Shown here: positions 16,190-24,888 of the stretch, piece by piece
Numbering within the stretch: the stretch's first letter is position 1
How the letters are laid out: every line of letters starts with the position of its first letter
Source of the DNA: CAYLPJ01 sp964385465
GTDB taxonomy: Bacteria > Planctomycetota > Phycisphaerae > SM23-33
Direction: 5' to 3'
DNA: 25,420 bases
NCBI GenBank assembly: GCA_964385465.1
Contig: CAYLPJ010000073.1
Coordinates: 1-25,420 of the forward strand
The notes under the pieces: model-generated
The model's database searches: none
What the model was told of the DNA's origin: nothing
Seen by the model: only the letters and a program-made list of their open reading frames with translations
Position numbers and translations under genes: made by a program

Positions 16190-19100
16190 ATGGCCGGCAA
16201 GCGGATTCGATGGGCGGCGTGGACGGCGGGGCTTGTCATGGCGGCCGCACCGGCAGCGTGGGGGCAGTTTCACTTCAAGGACGGCATGGACGCGCCCGGG
16301 GCGGCGGAGACGTTCGGGATCACCGCCGACACCGCCGCCGCCGGGTGGAAGGTCACCCTCACCGCCAGCAGCGCGCCGGGCAACATCTTCCATCCCGGCG
16401 AGCGCCCCCGGTTCGAGTTCCAGGTCGAGTCCCTCACCGACGAGCCCATTGGCGGGAAGGCGACGATCGAGGTCATCCGCTACGGCGGGCGCGGGCAGCC
16501 GGGCAACATGTGGGTCCCGGAGTTCCACCGCATCGCGAAGGTCGGCGAGATCGCCCTCGATATGGACGTCCCCGCCAAGGGCTACCGGGACCTGGCCGTC
16601 TCGCCGAAGACGCCGGAGACCAAGGGGGGCTACGCGTTGGTGCTGGAGCTGCCCGGCCGGGGGCGGGCGGTGCTGACCAGTTACGTCCGCACGTTCAAGG
16701 TCCCCTCGCGGCGGGTGCAGTTTCCCAAGCAGTCTCTGGAGAACATGCCCCCGGCGATCCTCCAGCGACTGGGCATCCGCGCGATCCGCTACGGGGTAGG
16801 CTACATCCCCACCGACGACTCGCGATACGCCGAGCGGCTGGCGTGGCTGGATGAGCAGTTCCGCGCCATGCACGCCCACCACGTCACGTGCACGGTCGAG
16901 ATCGGCGCCGGCGCCCGCGGGGAGGACCAGCCGCTGGGGCGCGCCCGCCCGCACCTCGATGCCAACGGCGTGATGAAGGGCGGCAAGTCGGACATGGCCT
17001 GGCTGCCGGAATGCGACGACGACTACGAGCGCTTCGTCTACCTGCTCGCCTCGAAGTACGGCTGGCCCAAGGGGCCCGTCACGGGCTTCATGCTGTGGAA
17101 CGAGCCGTGGGAGGGCCTGAGCATCTCCGGCTGGGGCGCGGACATGATCCGCTACCGCACGCTCTACAAGCGGATGGGCGACGCGGTGTTTCGTGCCCGC
17201 AAGGAGGCCGGCGTGGACGTGCTCATCGGCGGCTGCGACAGCTCGACCAACACATGGGACAAGCTCCTGCCCGAGGGCGTCGAGCGGAGCGAATTCTGGC
17301 CGGAGTACCTGGACTTCTGCTCGATCCACTACCAGGGGCTCAGCAGCCCCTGCCTCTACCGCTCCTGGAACAACCGCAAGCACTACAAGGGGCGCGTGCT
17401 GATCTGGGACACCGAGAGCTGGGTGGCCAACACCGACGACCGCTTCGCCGGCGTCGTGGCCACCAACCGCGCGTGCGGGTACGACCGCTCGATGGGCATC
17501 CGCGGGACGAACGTCACCAGCGTGCTCAGCCATCACCGGGTCGCACACGACGTCATCCGCACGGCCGAGGGGACGAAGAAGATCGTCCAGCCGATCGTAA
17601 GCTGGCCGGTGGCGGCATCGGTGGGCGCGGTGCAGCACTTCATCGGCGAGCGGGACTTCCGCGAGATCCTCTTCCGCAAGGGACTGCCCTGGGTGTACGT
17701 CTTCCATGGCCTGGAAGGCCGGGCGGACGACGGTACGGTGGTGGTCCTGGGCGACGTGCACTCGCTGTTCGGCGGGCGGGGCAAGGACGTGCTCTTCCGC
17801 GGCGTCCGCTGCCTGGACGAGGTCCGCGCCCGCAAGCCGCTGCGGGACGAATTGGCGAAGCTCCCGGCCTCGGCGGCGGCGAAGCGGTCCGCCATCCTCG
17901 ACGAGCTCCGCGAGCGGATGCCCATGACCGGCGCGACGCTGACGCTGGAGGCCGACCCCGCGATCCGACCGTTCGACTTCTACGGAAACCCCCTGCCGGC
18001 TCGCGACGGGAAGATCGTCGTGCCCCTCAACGAGAAGGGCTTCTTCCTGCGGGCCGACCCGGCGAAGAAGGGCAGCTTCGACCGCCTGCTGGCGGCGCTG
18101 AAGACCGCACGGATCGACGGCCTGGAGCCGCTGGGGATCATCGCCCGCGACCCGGTGACGCCCATCGACGACGGCGCGACGCTCCGCCTGCGGCTGACGA
18201 ACATGCGGAACCGGCCGATCTCCGGTACGCTGGACGTCCGCCTTGCCGGGCTGAAGCTCGACTACCCTCGCAAGCTCAGCTTCGGGCCCCGCCAGCAGCG
18301 GTGGATCGACGTGAAGATCACCCCCGGCGAGCCCCGCCCGGACAATGCCTACCTACTCAGCGTCCGCTTCGACGCCGGCGAGGCCGGACTGGCCGTCCAC
18401 GACGAGCTGATGCACGTCAACCTCATCGCCCGCCGGAGCATCGAGGTCGACGGCAAGCTCGAGGACTGGAAGGGCACGCTGCCGCAGACCATCCGCACGG
18501 CCGCGGCGGGCGAGGCATCTTTCGAGGAGTCCATGTGGCTGCCGTTCGTCAAGCTCCCGCCCGGCCAGGCCGGGGGGCTGGCGATGGCGTGGGTCGCCCG
18601 GGACGACAAGGCATTCTACTTCGCCGCGAAGATCGCCGACGACTCGCCACACCCGGGCAGCCTGCGGTTCGCCACGCGCGACCACGACGCCGCCTTCTAC
18701 CCCAAGGTGTCCTACAGCATCGACATGCGCCGCCGCATGGAGCCGCAACTCCTCGACGCCGTAAAGACCGCCAAGGCCGCCCCGCGGGGCCCCGAGGGCA
18801 AGCCGCGGGGCAAGCCCGCCTGCTGGAACAGCGCCGGCGGGCGGCTCGGCGTGGACCTGGACCTCCCGGCCGGAAAGCTGACGCGCGTGGCCCTGTACGT
18901 GGTCTCACGGGATCGGCTGGAGTTCCGGGCGGTCGACCGCGCGACGGGCAAGCAGCTCGCGAAGTCCCGGGTCGGCAACACGCGCGACGGCGGCTACGTA
19001 ATCGGCGAGATGAGCGGGAAGGTCCGCATCGAGCTGCTCCGCCGCAACGACCGCTGGGGGGAGAGCGGGCTGTACGGCGTGTTCCTCGACGCGACCGACA

Positions 19101-19849
19101 CGAAGGCGAAGAAGAGCCCGTCGGCCCGCTTCGAGCGGAAGGCGGACACGAAGACCGGCCCGGCGTGGGCGGGAACGTACGGCGCGGCGGGATACGCCCT
19201 TGCGGGCGGGCCGAAGAAGCTCCCGGCCGGCGTGGAGATGGCGATGCCTGCCGAGGTCGTCCGCGACAAGCACGTCTGGCCGGAAGGCGTCAGGCGGTTC
19301 AGCTATCGCCAATGGCCGATGCTTCCCAGCAGCTACGGCCAGAGCGGCTATGACAACGTGCTGCTGGGCTTCAACGCCCTGGCGCCGGAGGAGAAGGACT
19401 GGCTGACGCACCTGCCCGGGCGGATGCCGAGATTCGTCGGGTACAAGACGACCGACTACGAGTACGCCCTCAACCGCGTCGCCGGCGCCCACGGCGGCGG
19501 AACGGAGGTCTGGCGCCTGGAGTGCCCGGGCATGCCGCGCAAGCACTTCTACCCCCGCCAGCCCAAGCACCCCCGGGAAGGCGCGGTGGACGGGGCGAAG
19601 CTGGTGGTCCGCTACGAGGCGGGCATGCGGATCGTCGAGGCCGCCCTGCCCTGGGAGGAGATCCCCGAGGTGCGAAAGCTCGCCGAGGCGGGCAAGCCCG
19701 TGAAGTTCAGCTTCCGGGTCAACCACAGCGAGCGCCGCCCCACCATGGAGCTGCCCCTCGGGCGAAGCGCCGCCGAGGGCATCAGCAGCGCCTTCCACCC
19801 CGACTGGAGCCCCAGCGTCCCCAACGAGCTGGAGTTCGGCTGGGAGTAG
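16190..19849 (+). CDS. Large secreted clan GH-A glycosidase-like protein with CBM9-like C-terminus
   Basis: 1219 residues with a signal peptide (about 1-26, cleavage near AAWGQ). A beta domain (about 50-170) precedes a TIM-barrel region (about 180-510) with two glutamates placed as in clan GH-A retaining glycosidases: E305 in FMLWNEPWEG (acid/base) and E409 in VLIWDTESW (nucleophile). RYGVGYIP and FCSIHYQG also fit. Beta-sandwich modules follow (about 585-745). From about 750, IEVDGKLEDWKGTLP opens a CBM9-like domain, with AMAWVARDDKAFYFAAKIADDS and a final VEAALPWEEIP. About 90-100 residues in it (roughly 885-985) look like a separate beta-sandwich insertion. The family cannot be named; a secreted xylosidase- or mannanase-like enzyme is plausible. 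AAGGAG at 16177-16182 selects the ATG at 16190 over a TTG at 16172. It is divergent from the oxidoreductase and ends one base from the next, convergent gene. Confidence 0.8.
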   Translation: MAGKRIRWAAWTAGLVMAAAPAAWGQFHFKDGMDAPGAAETFGITADTAAAGWKVTLTASSAPGNIFHPGERPRFEFQVESLTDEPIGGKATIEVIRYGGRGQPGNMWVPEFHRIAKVGEIALDMDVPAKGYRDLAVSPKTPETKGGYALVLELPGRGRAVLTSYVRTFKVPSRRVQFPKQSLENMPPAILQRLGIRAIRYGVGYIPTDDSRYAERLAWLDEQFRAMHAHHVTCTVEIGAGARGEDQPLGRARPHLDANGVMKGGKSDMAWLPECDDDYERFVYLLASKYGWPKGPVTGFMLWNEPWEGLSISGWGADMIRYRTLYKRMGDAVFRARKEAGVDVLIGGCDSSTNTWDKLLPEGVERSEFWPEYLDFCSIHYQGLSSPCLYRSWNNRKHYKGRVLIWDTESWVANTDDRFAGVVATNRACGYDRSMGIRGTNVTSVLSHHRVAHDVIRTAEGTKKIVQPIVSWPVAASVGAVQHFIGERDFREILFRKGLPWVYVFHGLEGRADDGTVVVLGDVHSLFGGRGKDVLFRGVRCLDEVRARKPLRDELAKLPASAAAKRSAILDELRERMPMTGATLTLEADPAIRPFDFYGNPLPARDGKIVVPLNEKGFFLRADPAKKGSFDRLLAALKTARIDGLEPLGIIARDPVTPIDDGATLRLRLTNMRNRPISGTLDVRLAGLKLDYPRKLSFGPRQQRWIDVKITPGEPRPDNAYLLSVRFDAGEAGLAVHDELMHVNLIARRSIEVDGKLEDWKGTLPQTIRTAAAGEASFEESMWLPFVKLPPGQAGGLAMAWVARDDKAFYFAAKIADDSPHPGSLRFATRDHDAAFYPKVSYSIDMRRRMEPQLLDAVKTAKAAPRGPEGKPRGKPACWNSAGGRLGVDLDLPAGKLTRVALYVVSRDRLEFRAVDRATGKQLAKSRVGNTRDGGYVIGEMSGKVRIELLRRNDRWGESGLYGVFLDATDTKAKKSPSARFERKADTKTGPAWAGTYGAAGYALAGGPKKLPAGVEMAMPAEVVRDKHVWPEGVRRFSYRQWPMLPSSYGQSGYDNVLLGFNALAPEEKDWLTHLPGRMPRFVGYKTTDYEYALNRVAGAHGGGTEVWRLECPGMPRKHFYPRQPKHPREGAVDGAKLVVRYEAGMRIVEAALPWEEIPEVRKLAEAGKPVKFSFRVNHSERRPTMELPLGRSAAEGISSAFHPDWSPSVPNELEFGWE

Positions 19850-19850
19850 C

Positions 19851-20798
19851 TCAGCGGCGGCGCCGGAGCAGGCAGACGGCCGCGGGCGCCAGCAGCAACG
19901 TCAGAGAGGCCGGCTCGGGGGCGAGCTGCCAGACGACGTTGTTGTCCTCATCGGCGGCGTAGAGTCGTCCGTCGGGCCCGAAGGCCAGGCCGCCGATGTT
20001 GTCGAAACCGGTGCCGACCACCTCGCACGTCCCGCCGGCCCTCGGCAGGCGGACCATCTCGCCCCGCCCGCTGTCGCAGATGTAAAAGGTGTCCTCTTCC
20101 GGGTCATACGCCATCGCACGAGGGTCACCCCATGCGAACCCGCCGTCCGGCACCCGCGCCAGATCCCCGTTGGGAGCGATGGACCAGATGCCCACACTCT
20201 CGGCCGTCTCCGTGCAGTACAACGTCCCGGCGGCGAATTGAAGGGCGCGAGGCACGTGAAGGTCCGGCGAGTCAATGCGAACCGTCGGGAGCTGCGTCGT
20301 CCCGCTGACGAACTCGATGTCGTAGTCCCACCGGGCGTTGCCGACGATGAGGTCCCCCGCCCCGCCATACGCGGCCGGGACGCCGGCGGTCAGCGTCGTC
20401 ATGTTCCGGCCGCTGGACCAATCCGCCCACGTGACCGTCGTACCGGTGGCGATGTCCGTGCGGAAGATGTCCTCGTGACCGGCGGCGTAGACGTCGCCGC
20501 CCAGAACGGCGATGCCGTCCGGATCGCGCGGGGCGATCGTCCCCCACTCGACCGCCGTGCCGCCGCCGGGCGGAATCCGGTAGATCTTCTCGTCGTTGTT
20601 GCTCGGGTCGTTCTGCCCCGCGTACAGTTCCCCGCCGGGGCCGAACGCCAACTCGGCAGGATCGACCGCCACGGCGTACTCGGTGCCCGCCTGCCCCACG
20701 AAGACGGGCGCGGCCGTCGCGGCCGATACCCACCCGCAAACACTCCATGCGACCGCGGTCAGCATCGCTGCCGCGGAGCAGCGTTTTGGCCTGATCAT
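19851..20798 (-). CDS. Secreted NHL/SMP-30-like beta-propeller protein with PEP-CTERM anchor
   Basis: 315 residues. A signal peptide (about 1-30, cleavage near ATAAPV) is followed by propeller repeats of NHL or gluconolactonase type: ELAFGPGGELYAGQND, DPDGIAVLGGDVYAAG, PRALQFAAGTLYCTE, PRAMAYDPEEDTFYICD and GLAFGPDGRLYAADEDN. The tail has the PEP motif at 294-296, then LTLLLAPAAVCLL and RRRR, a textbook PEP-CTERM sorting signal. It is probably surface-anchored with a binding role; no catalytic residues are evident. A very strong AAAGGAGG (20805-20812) precedes the ATG at 20798, so the in-frame extension to 20936 is not used. Its stop is one base from the stop of the large glycosidase, so the two transcripts must overlap at their 3' ends or terminate inside each other's gene. 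Confidence 0.87.
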   Translation of the reverse strand: MIRPKRCSAAAMLTAVAWSVCGWVSAATAAPVFVGQAGTEYAVAVDPAELAFGPGGELYAGQNDPSNNDEKIYRIPPGGGTAVEWGTIAPRDPDGIAVLGGDVYAAGHEDIFRTDIATGTTVTWADWSSGRNMTTLTAGVPAAYGGAGDLIVGNARWDYDIEFVSGTTQLPTVRIDSPDLHVPRALQFAAGTLYCTETAESVGIWSIAPNGDLARVPDGGFAWGDPRAMAYDPEEDTFYICDSGRGEMVRLPRAGGTCEVVGTGFDNIGGLAFGPDGRLYAADEDNNVVWQLAPEPASLTLLLAPAAVCLLRRRR

Positions 20799-20866
20799 CC
20801 CTTGCCTCCTTTGATCCGACGTACGCCGCATACCAACGCGGCCCTCTCCTGTCGAGATGCGTGTAC

Positions 20867-20895
20867 AGTATACGGCATTTCGCCGCATGCGCCTA
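20867..20895 (-). promoter_or_regulatory. Candidate promoter for the NHL PEP-CTERM gene
   Basis: On the minus strand the -10 is TATACT (complement of 20867-20872), five of six matches; 17 bases upstream the -35 is a poor TAGGCG (complement of 20890-20895). The spacer contains CGGC-GAAAT-GCCG, a short inverted repeat that could be an operator. The leader would be about 60 bases. Confidence 0.4.
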
Positions 20896-20930
20896 GGCCG
20901 CGTTGGCGCCGGCCCGCGCCCGACGCCGCC

Positions 20931-20959
20931 TTGCATTCGCCCGGGCGGGGGCGTACAAG
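20931..20959 (+). promoter_or_regulatory. Candidate promoter for the third sulfatase
   Basis: TTGCAT (20931-20936), 17-base spacer, TACAAG (20954-20959). The spacer contains the perfect palindrome CGCCCGGGCG (20938-20947). A start near 20966 leaves a leader of about 36 bases. Confidence 0.4.
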
Positions 20960-21001
20960 CGGGGCTTCGTTTGCCACCGTCAACTGCAAGGAGTCGCCAG
21001 C

Positions 21002-22318
21002 ATGGCCGCCGAGAAGCCGAACGTCCTCTACCTTCACGTCCACGACGCCGGTCGATACGTCCAGCCCTACGGGCACGCCATCCCCACGCCGAACATCCAG
21101 AACCTCGCCCAGCAGGGCGTCCTCTTCAGGCAGGCGTTCTGTGCCAATCCAACTTGCTCGGCCAGCCGGGCCACGTTGCTGACGGGCCTGTGGCCGCATT
21201 GCTCGGGGATGACCGGCCTGGCCCATCGCGGCTGGCGACTGAACGACTACAGCCGCCACCTCGCTCACACGCTCAACGAGGCCGGGTACTACACGGCCCT
21301 GTGCGGCACGCAGCACGTGGCCAATCGCGAGACGAAGGAGCAGCTCCCCTACCGGGAGATCGTCGAGATCCCCGGCGGATGGAACCCTGAGACGATCGGC
21401 AACGCGGCCAGGGCGTTTCTCGGCCGCGAGCACGATCGGCCCTTCTTCCTGTCGGTCGGCATGAACGTCACGCATCGCGTCTACCCCGAGCCGGGCTGGC
21501 AGGAGGACGAGCGCTACTGCATGCCGCCGCTGCCGATCCCCGACACGCCGCGGACGAGGCATGACATGGCCTGCTACAAGGCGGCCGCCCGGAAGTGGGA
21601 CGACGGCGTGGGCATCGTCCTGGAGGCACTCGACAAGGCCGGGCTCGCTGAGAACACGCTGGTCATCTGCACGACCGACCACGGCATCGCCTTCCCGTAC
21701 ATGAAGTGCAATCTCAACCAGCACGGCTGCGGGGTCATGCTCATCCTCCGCGGGCCAGGCGGCTTCGAGGGCGGGACCGTCTGCGACGGGCTGGTCAGCC
21801 ACATCGACATCTTCCCCACGCTCTGCGATCTGCTGGGGATCGACCGGCCCGACTGGCTCCAGGGCGAATCGGTCCTCCCGCTGATCCGCGGCGAGGCCGA
21901 GGAAATCCACGACCATATCTTCACCGAGGTCACCTACCACGCCGCCTACGAGCCCATGCGGTCGGTCCGCACCAAGCGGTACTGCTACGTACGACGGTTC
22001 GACGAGCGGACCTCCCCCGTGCTGCCCAACTGCGACGCCTCCCTGAGCAAGGACGTCTGGATGGAGGCCGGGTGGAAAGACCTCGCACCGCCGCAGGAAG
22101 CGTTGTACGACCTGACGTTCGACCCCGTGGAGGTCAACAACGTCGCGGCCGAGCCGCACTACGCCGAGGTGCTCAAGGACATGCGGAGCCGCCTGGATGC
22201 CTACATGAAGAACACGGACGACCCGCTGCTTGACGGGCCGGTCCCGATGCCCGAGGGCGCCTGGGCGAACGACCCCGACGACGTGCATCCCGGCCCGCGG
22301 AAGACCTCGGCGGACTGA
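21002..22318 (+). CDS. Sulfatase (formylglycine type, sulfamidase-like)
   Basis: 438-residue sulfatase with the maturation motif CSASRATLLTG (C52). It is the C-x-A-x-R variant accepted by anaerobic maturation enzymes, with Ala in place of the commoner Pro. The N-terminal metal segment is LYLHVHDAGRY, so one of the usual two aspartates is His. The second metal site is ICTTDHGIAF, and the C-terminus has ALYDLTFDPVEVNN, the usual sulfatase closing segment. Overall length and the NPTCSASR context suggest an N-sulfoglucosamine sulfohydrolase-like subfamily; the substrate is unproven. There is no signal peptide, so it is probably cytoplasmic. AAGGAG at 20988-20993, eight bases upstream, fixes the ATG at 21002; the frame is open to 20903 but has no better start. 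It is divergent from the NHL PEP-CTERM gene and is followed by the PD40 gene after 201 bases. Confidence 0.92.
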   Translation: MAAEKPNVLYLHVHDAGRYVQPYGHAIPTPNIQNLAQQGVLFRQAFCANPTCSASRATLLTGLWPHCSGMTGLAHRGWRLNDYSRHLAHTLNEAGYYTALCGTQHVANRETKEQLPYREIVEIPGGWNPETIGNAARAFLGREHDRPFFLSVGMNVTHRVYPEPGWQEDERYCMPPLPIPDTPRTRHDMACYKAAARKWDDGVGIVLEALDKAGLAENTLVICTTDHGIAFPYMKCNLNQHGCGVMLILRGPGGFEGGTVCDGLVSHIDIFPTLCDLLGIDRPDWLQGESVLPLIRGEAEEIHDHIFTEVTYHAAYEPMRSVRTKRYCYVRRFDERTSPVLPNCDASLSKDVWMEAGWKDLAPPQEALYDLTFDPVEVNNVAAEPHYAEVLKDMRSRLDAYMKNTDDPLLDGPVPMPEGAWANDPDDVHPGPRKTSAD

Positions 22319-22519
22319 AGAGCCGGCGGCGCCGAAGGCGGTTTTCTGCGCACATCCCGACCCGTCGCGATATGGTAAGCGCAGGGCTCGCGCGCCCCAG
22401 AAGCCCCACGGCGCCGACGCGCGATGGGACGGCAGCCCCGCCCCGGCCGACAGGAACGCCCAGGAAGGCGCTCCCCGCCCGCCAACCGGCCCGGAGCCGC
22501 GAATCGAGAGGAGGCCGAC

Positions 22520-23839
22520 ATGGCACCGCCGAACGCCCGACGCAACCCCGGACGCAGAGCCGGCCTCGCGCTCATCCTCGCCGCCGGCGTTCTCCTCTGC
22601 GGCGTGCTGGCCTGCGTCGAGAGCCCCATGGCCTTCTCGCCGGACGGCAAGGACCTGGCCTTCGTGACCATGACGCCGGCGGATCACGAGGACATGGCCC
22701 TCGTGGGGCGGCATGTCTACCGCCTGATGGTCCTGCGGGACCGCAAGCGGATCGACGTGCTGGAGGAAACCGCCGATCACCTGCTGACCGCCCCGGCCTA
22801 CGCCCCCGACGGGCAGGCCATCGCCTACATCCGCATCCCGCTGATGACCGACGAGCAGATGAAGGCCGTCCGCAAGAAGCTCGAACCCCGCGAGGAGGCC
22901 TTGAAGGAACCCCTCCGGACGGACGCCCCCACCACGGCCCCGGCCGATCCGAACTTCCAGGACAGGTCACTGCCCTCCGCCCTGGCCACGCTGGGCTTGT
23001 CCCGAAACGTGCTGGTCGGGCCGCTCACGCCGGTCGAGGTCGTCTGTCGCGATCCGGCCGCCCCGGAGGTGATCCTGGCGACGGTCCGCGTACCGCTGCC
23101 CGTCTTCGCGGGATCGGACAACGCCCTGCTCGGGGCATACGCGCACACGCGACCCCGTTTCTCCCCGGACGGGAGGTGGCTGCACTTCTGCCTGGCGAAC
23201 GTGGCCCTGGCAGTCAACCCCAGGACCGGCACCGTCCGAGTGTTGGCGGCACCGGCGACGGCCGCCGCCCTGTCGCCGGACGGCAGGACGCTCGCATCGG
23301 CCGCGGGAAATACCATCCGCTTTACCGCCATCGACGGCCAGCGGCAGGTGTCGATCCGCCACGAGGGCCCGGCCTCGCCGGGCGGCTTCCTCTGGGCGCC
23401 GGACGGCACGCTGGCCGTTCTCGGCAAGGACGCCAACCGGCCCCTGATCCGGCGGTTCTCCGCAGACGGAGCGGCCGCGGGCGCGATCGATCTGCCGCCC
23501 ACCGACAAGGACAATCTCCAAGCCGCCACGCTCGCGATCGCCCCCGGCGGCGAGCACATCGTCCTCGGCCTGCTCGACGAAGCACTCTTCCTTGACGGCC
23601 AGGGGCGACTGCTGAGCCGCGTGGAGGTCGAGGACGGGCATCTCGACCAGCCGACGTTCTCGCCGGACGGCAAGCACGTCGCATTCAAGCGGGTGCTCGG
23701 ATCGCGAGACGAGAGACGCACGGCGCGGATCGTCTTCTACAGCCCCGACGGAAAGCGCAGATCGCGCGTCAAGATGCCCGCACCAACCACGCGCCCGACA
23801 ACCATGCCGGCCGGATCCGCCCCCTTGTCAAGGCGGTGA
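22520..23839 (+). CDS. Putative lipoprotein with TolB/PD40-type beta-propeller
   Basis: 439 residues. The N-terminus has Arg residues and a hydrophobic stretch (about 13-31) ending in GVLAC, a plausible but imperfect lipobox with C32; otherwise it is a signal anchor. The body is a propeller made of PD40/WD40-like repeats, each with an S/A-PDG turn: AFSPDGKDLAF, AYAPDGQAIAY, RFSPDGRWLHF, ALSPDGRTLAS, LWAPDGTLAVL and TFSPDGKHVAF. A Thr/Pro-rich tail (PAPTTRPTTMPA) ends the protein. Similar envelope propellers bind proteins or sense cell state; no specific function is claimed. AGGAGG at 22509-22514, five bases before the ATG, is strong. The 201-base gap upstream holds a lone -10-like TATGGT near 22371 without a clear -35, and a short hairpin plus TTTT just after the sulfatase. 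Its last 12 bases overlap the end of the convergent membrane-protein gene. Confidence 0.75.
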   Translation: MAPPNARRNPGRRAGLALILAAGVLLCGVLACVESPMAFSPDGKDLAFVTMTPADHEDMALVGRHVYRLMVLRDRKRIDVLEETADHLLTAPAYAPDGQAIAYIRIPLMTDEQMKAVRKKLEPREEALKEPLRTDAPTTAPADPNFQDRSLPSALATLGLSRNVLVGPLTPVEVVCRDPAAPEVILATVRVPLPVFAGSDNALLGAYAHTRPRFSPDGRWLHFCLANVALAVNPRTGTVRVLAAPATAAALSPDGRTLASAAGNTIRFTAIDGQRQVSIRHEGPASPGGFLWAPDGTLAVLGKDANRPLIRRFSADGAAAGAIDLPPTDKDNLQAATLAIAPGGEHIVLGLLDEALFLDGQGRLLSRVEVEDGHLDQPTFSPDGKHVAFKRVLGSRDERRTARIVFYSPDGKRRSRVKMPAPTTRPTTMPAGSAPLSRR

Positions 23840-24595
23840 CGCCCCCGCGGTCTCGCCCGGTTCGTGGACGTTGAGGCGGTAGACGTACGCGATCCCGCAG
23901 TGCGTGGCAACCACACCGAAGACGTGCCACAGGAAGTGCGTGCCCATCGGCAGGACAGAAAGCAGGGCCAACTCCTCCCGGGCGGCGCCCGCCCGCAGGC
24001 GGTCCACCAGCCAGCCGTCGACCATTCGCGAGACGATCGCCAGCCCGAAGAACACCCCCGCCGCGAGAACCCACCCGCCGTGGCGGAAGCGCGTGCGGAT
24101 CAGCACGGCCGCGGCGGGCACCAGGATGAACAGCGCCATCACGCTGTAGGAGATGTTGATCGCCACGGCCACGGGCATGTAATGGAAGCCCGCGCGCACG
24201 CCGAGGAAGGTCACGGGGATGGCCAGGATCGTCAGCGGCCAGTACCGCCAGATCCGCGCCCACAGGTACACGCCGAACGCGAAGCACAGGATGACGATCG
24301 GCATCCAGTCCATAGCCAGCCACACGGCCGCGCCGCGGAAGGCGTGATAGATCGTCCCCCCGACGCCGCCGACGAGGAGGATGGGCAGTGCGACGGCGAG
24401 AAACAGGTGGCCGCGGACGTCGTGGCGGATACGGAAGGCCCAGTAGCAGACAAGCAGCAGGAACAACCCGGCGGAGAGGGCGTTCCACGGCTCGACGATG
24501 AGCCGGGCGGGGTCGGTCTCCACGTACAGCGGGCCATGGGCGGGCTTGGCGGGTAGCTGGTTGGCGGCATGAGCGAGGATGGCGGCGAAACGCAT
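23828..24595 (-). CDS. CREST-superfamily seven-helix membrane protein (ceramidase/PAQR-like)
   Basis: 255 residues with about seven hydrophobic helices (near 38-55, 62-82, 90-112, 117-133, 140-166, 173-192 and 208-240). It matches the CREST superfamily (alkaline ceramidase, PAQR receptors, Per1 and related proteins), whose hallmark is a membrane-embedded zinc amide hydrolase. The expected set is present in order: Glu/Asn/Ser in VEPWNALSAG (E35, N38, S41), His in GTIYHAFRG (H84), Asp in AMDWMPI (D96) and two His in GTHFLWHVFG (H220, H224). A further Asp (D193) lies in SRMVDGW. If active, it would hydrolyse a lipid amide at the inner membrane; this is inference. GGAG seven bases upstream supports the ATG at 24595. 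Its 3' end overlaps the PD40 gene tail to tail by 12 bases. Confidence 0.72.
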   Translation of the reverse strand: MRFAAILAHAANQLPAKPAHGPLYVETDPARLIVEPWNALSAGLFLLLVCYWAFRIRHDVRGHLFLAVALPILLVGGVGGTIYHAFRGAAVWLAMDWMPIVILCFAFGVYLWARIWRYWPLTILAIPVTFLGVRAGFHYMPVAVAINISYSVMALFILVPAAAVLIRTRFRHGGWVLAAGVFFGLAIVSRMVDGWLVDRLRAGAAREELALLSVLPMGTHFLWHVFGVVATHCGIAYVYRLNVHEPGETAGASPP

Positions 24596-24624
24596 GGAAG
24601 TTCTCCGTCTTTCTCGGACACCCC

Positions 24625-24653
24625 ATCGTAGTCCCCGCCCAGCGGGAATGGAA
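24625..24653 (-). promoter_or_regulatory. Weak candidate promoter for the CREST gene
   Basis: On the minus strand, TTCCAT (complement of 24648-24653), 17-base spacer, TACGAT (complement of 24625-24630). The -10 is acceptable and the -35 poor. The leader would be about 23 bases. The rRNA terminator just upstream isolates this gene from ribosomal transcription. Confidence 0.3.
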
Positions 24654-24736
24654 TCCCGCGCCTCCCGCGTCGGTCCCGACCCCGCTCACGGTCCGGGACG
24701 CGGGGGCGAGCGATGGGAGCCCGGCGCGGCGCATGC

Positions 24737-24771
24737 GAAAGGCCCCCGGACGGGTTGCCCGGGGGCCTTTC
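24737..24771. terminator. Bidirectional terminator at the end of the rRNA operon
   Basis: A perfect 13-base-pair hairpin, GAAAGGCCCCCGG (24737-24749) and CCGGGGGCCTTTC (24759-24771), with a nine-base loop. It sits a few bases beyond the 3' end of 5S on the minus strand. The T residues are in the stem arm, so it can work in both directions. Confidence 0.85.
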
Positions 24772-24777
24772 GTGAAA

Positions 24778-24888
<111 letters not shown>

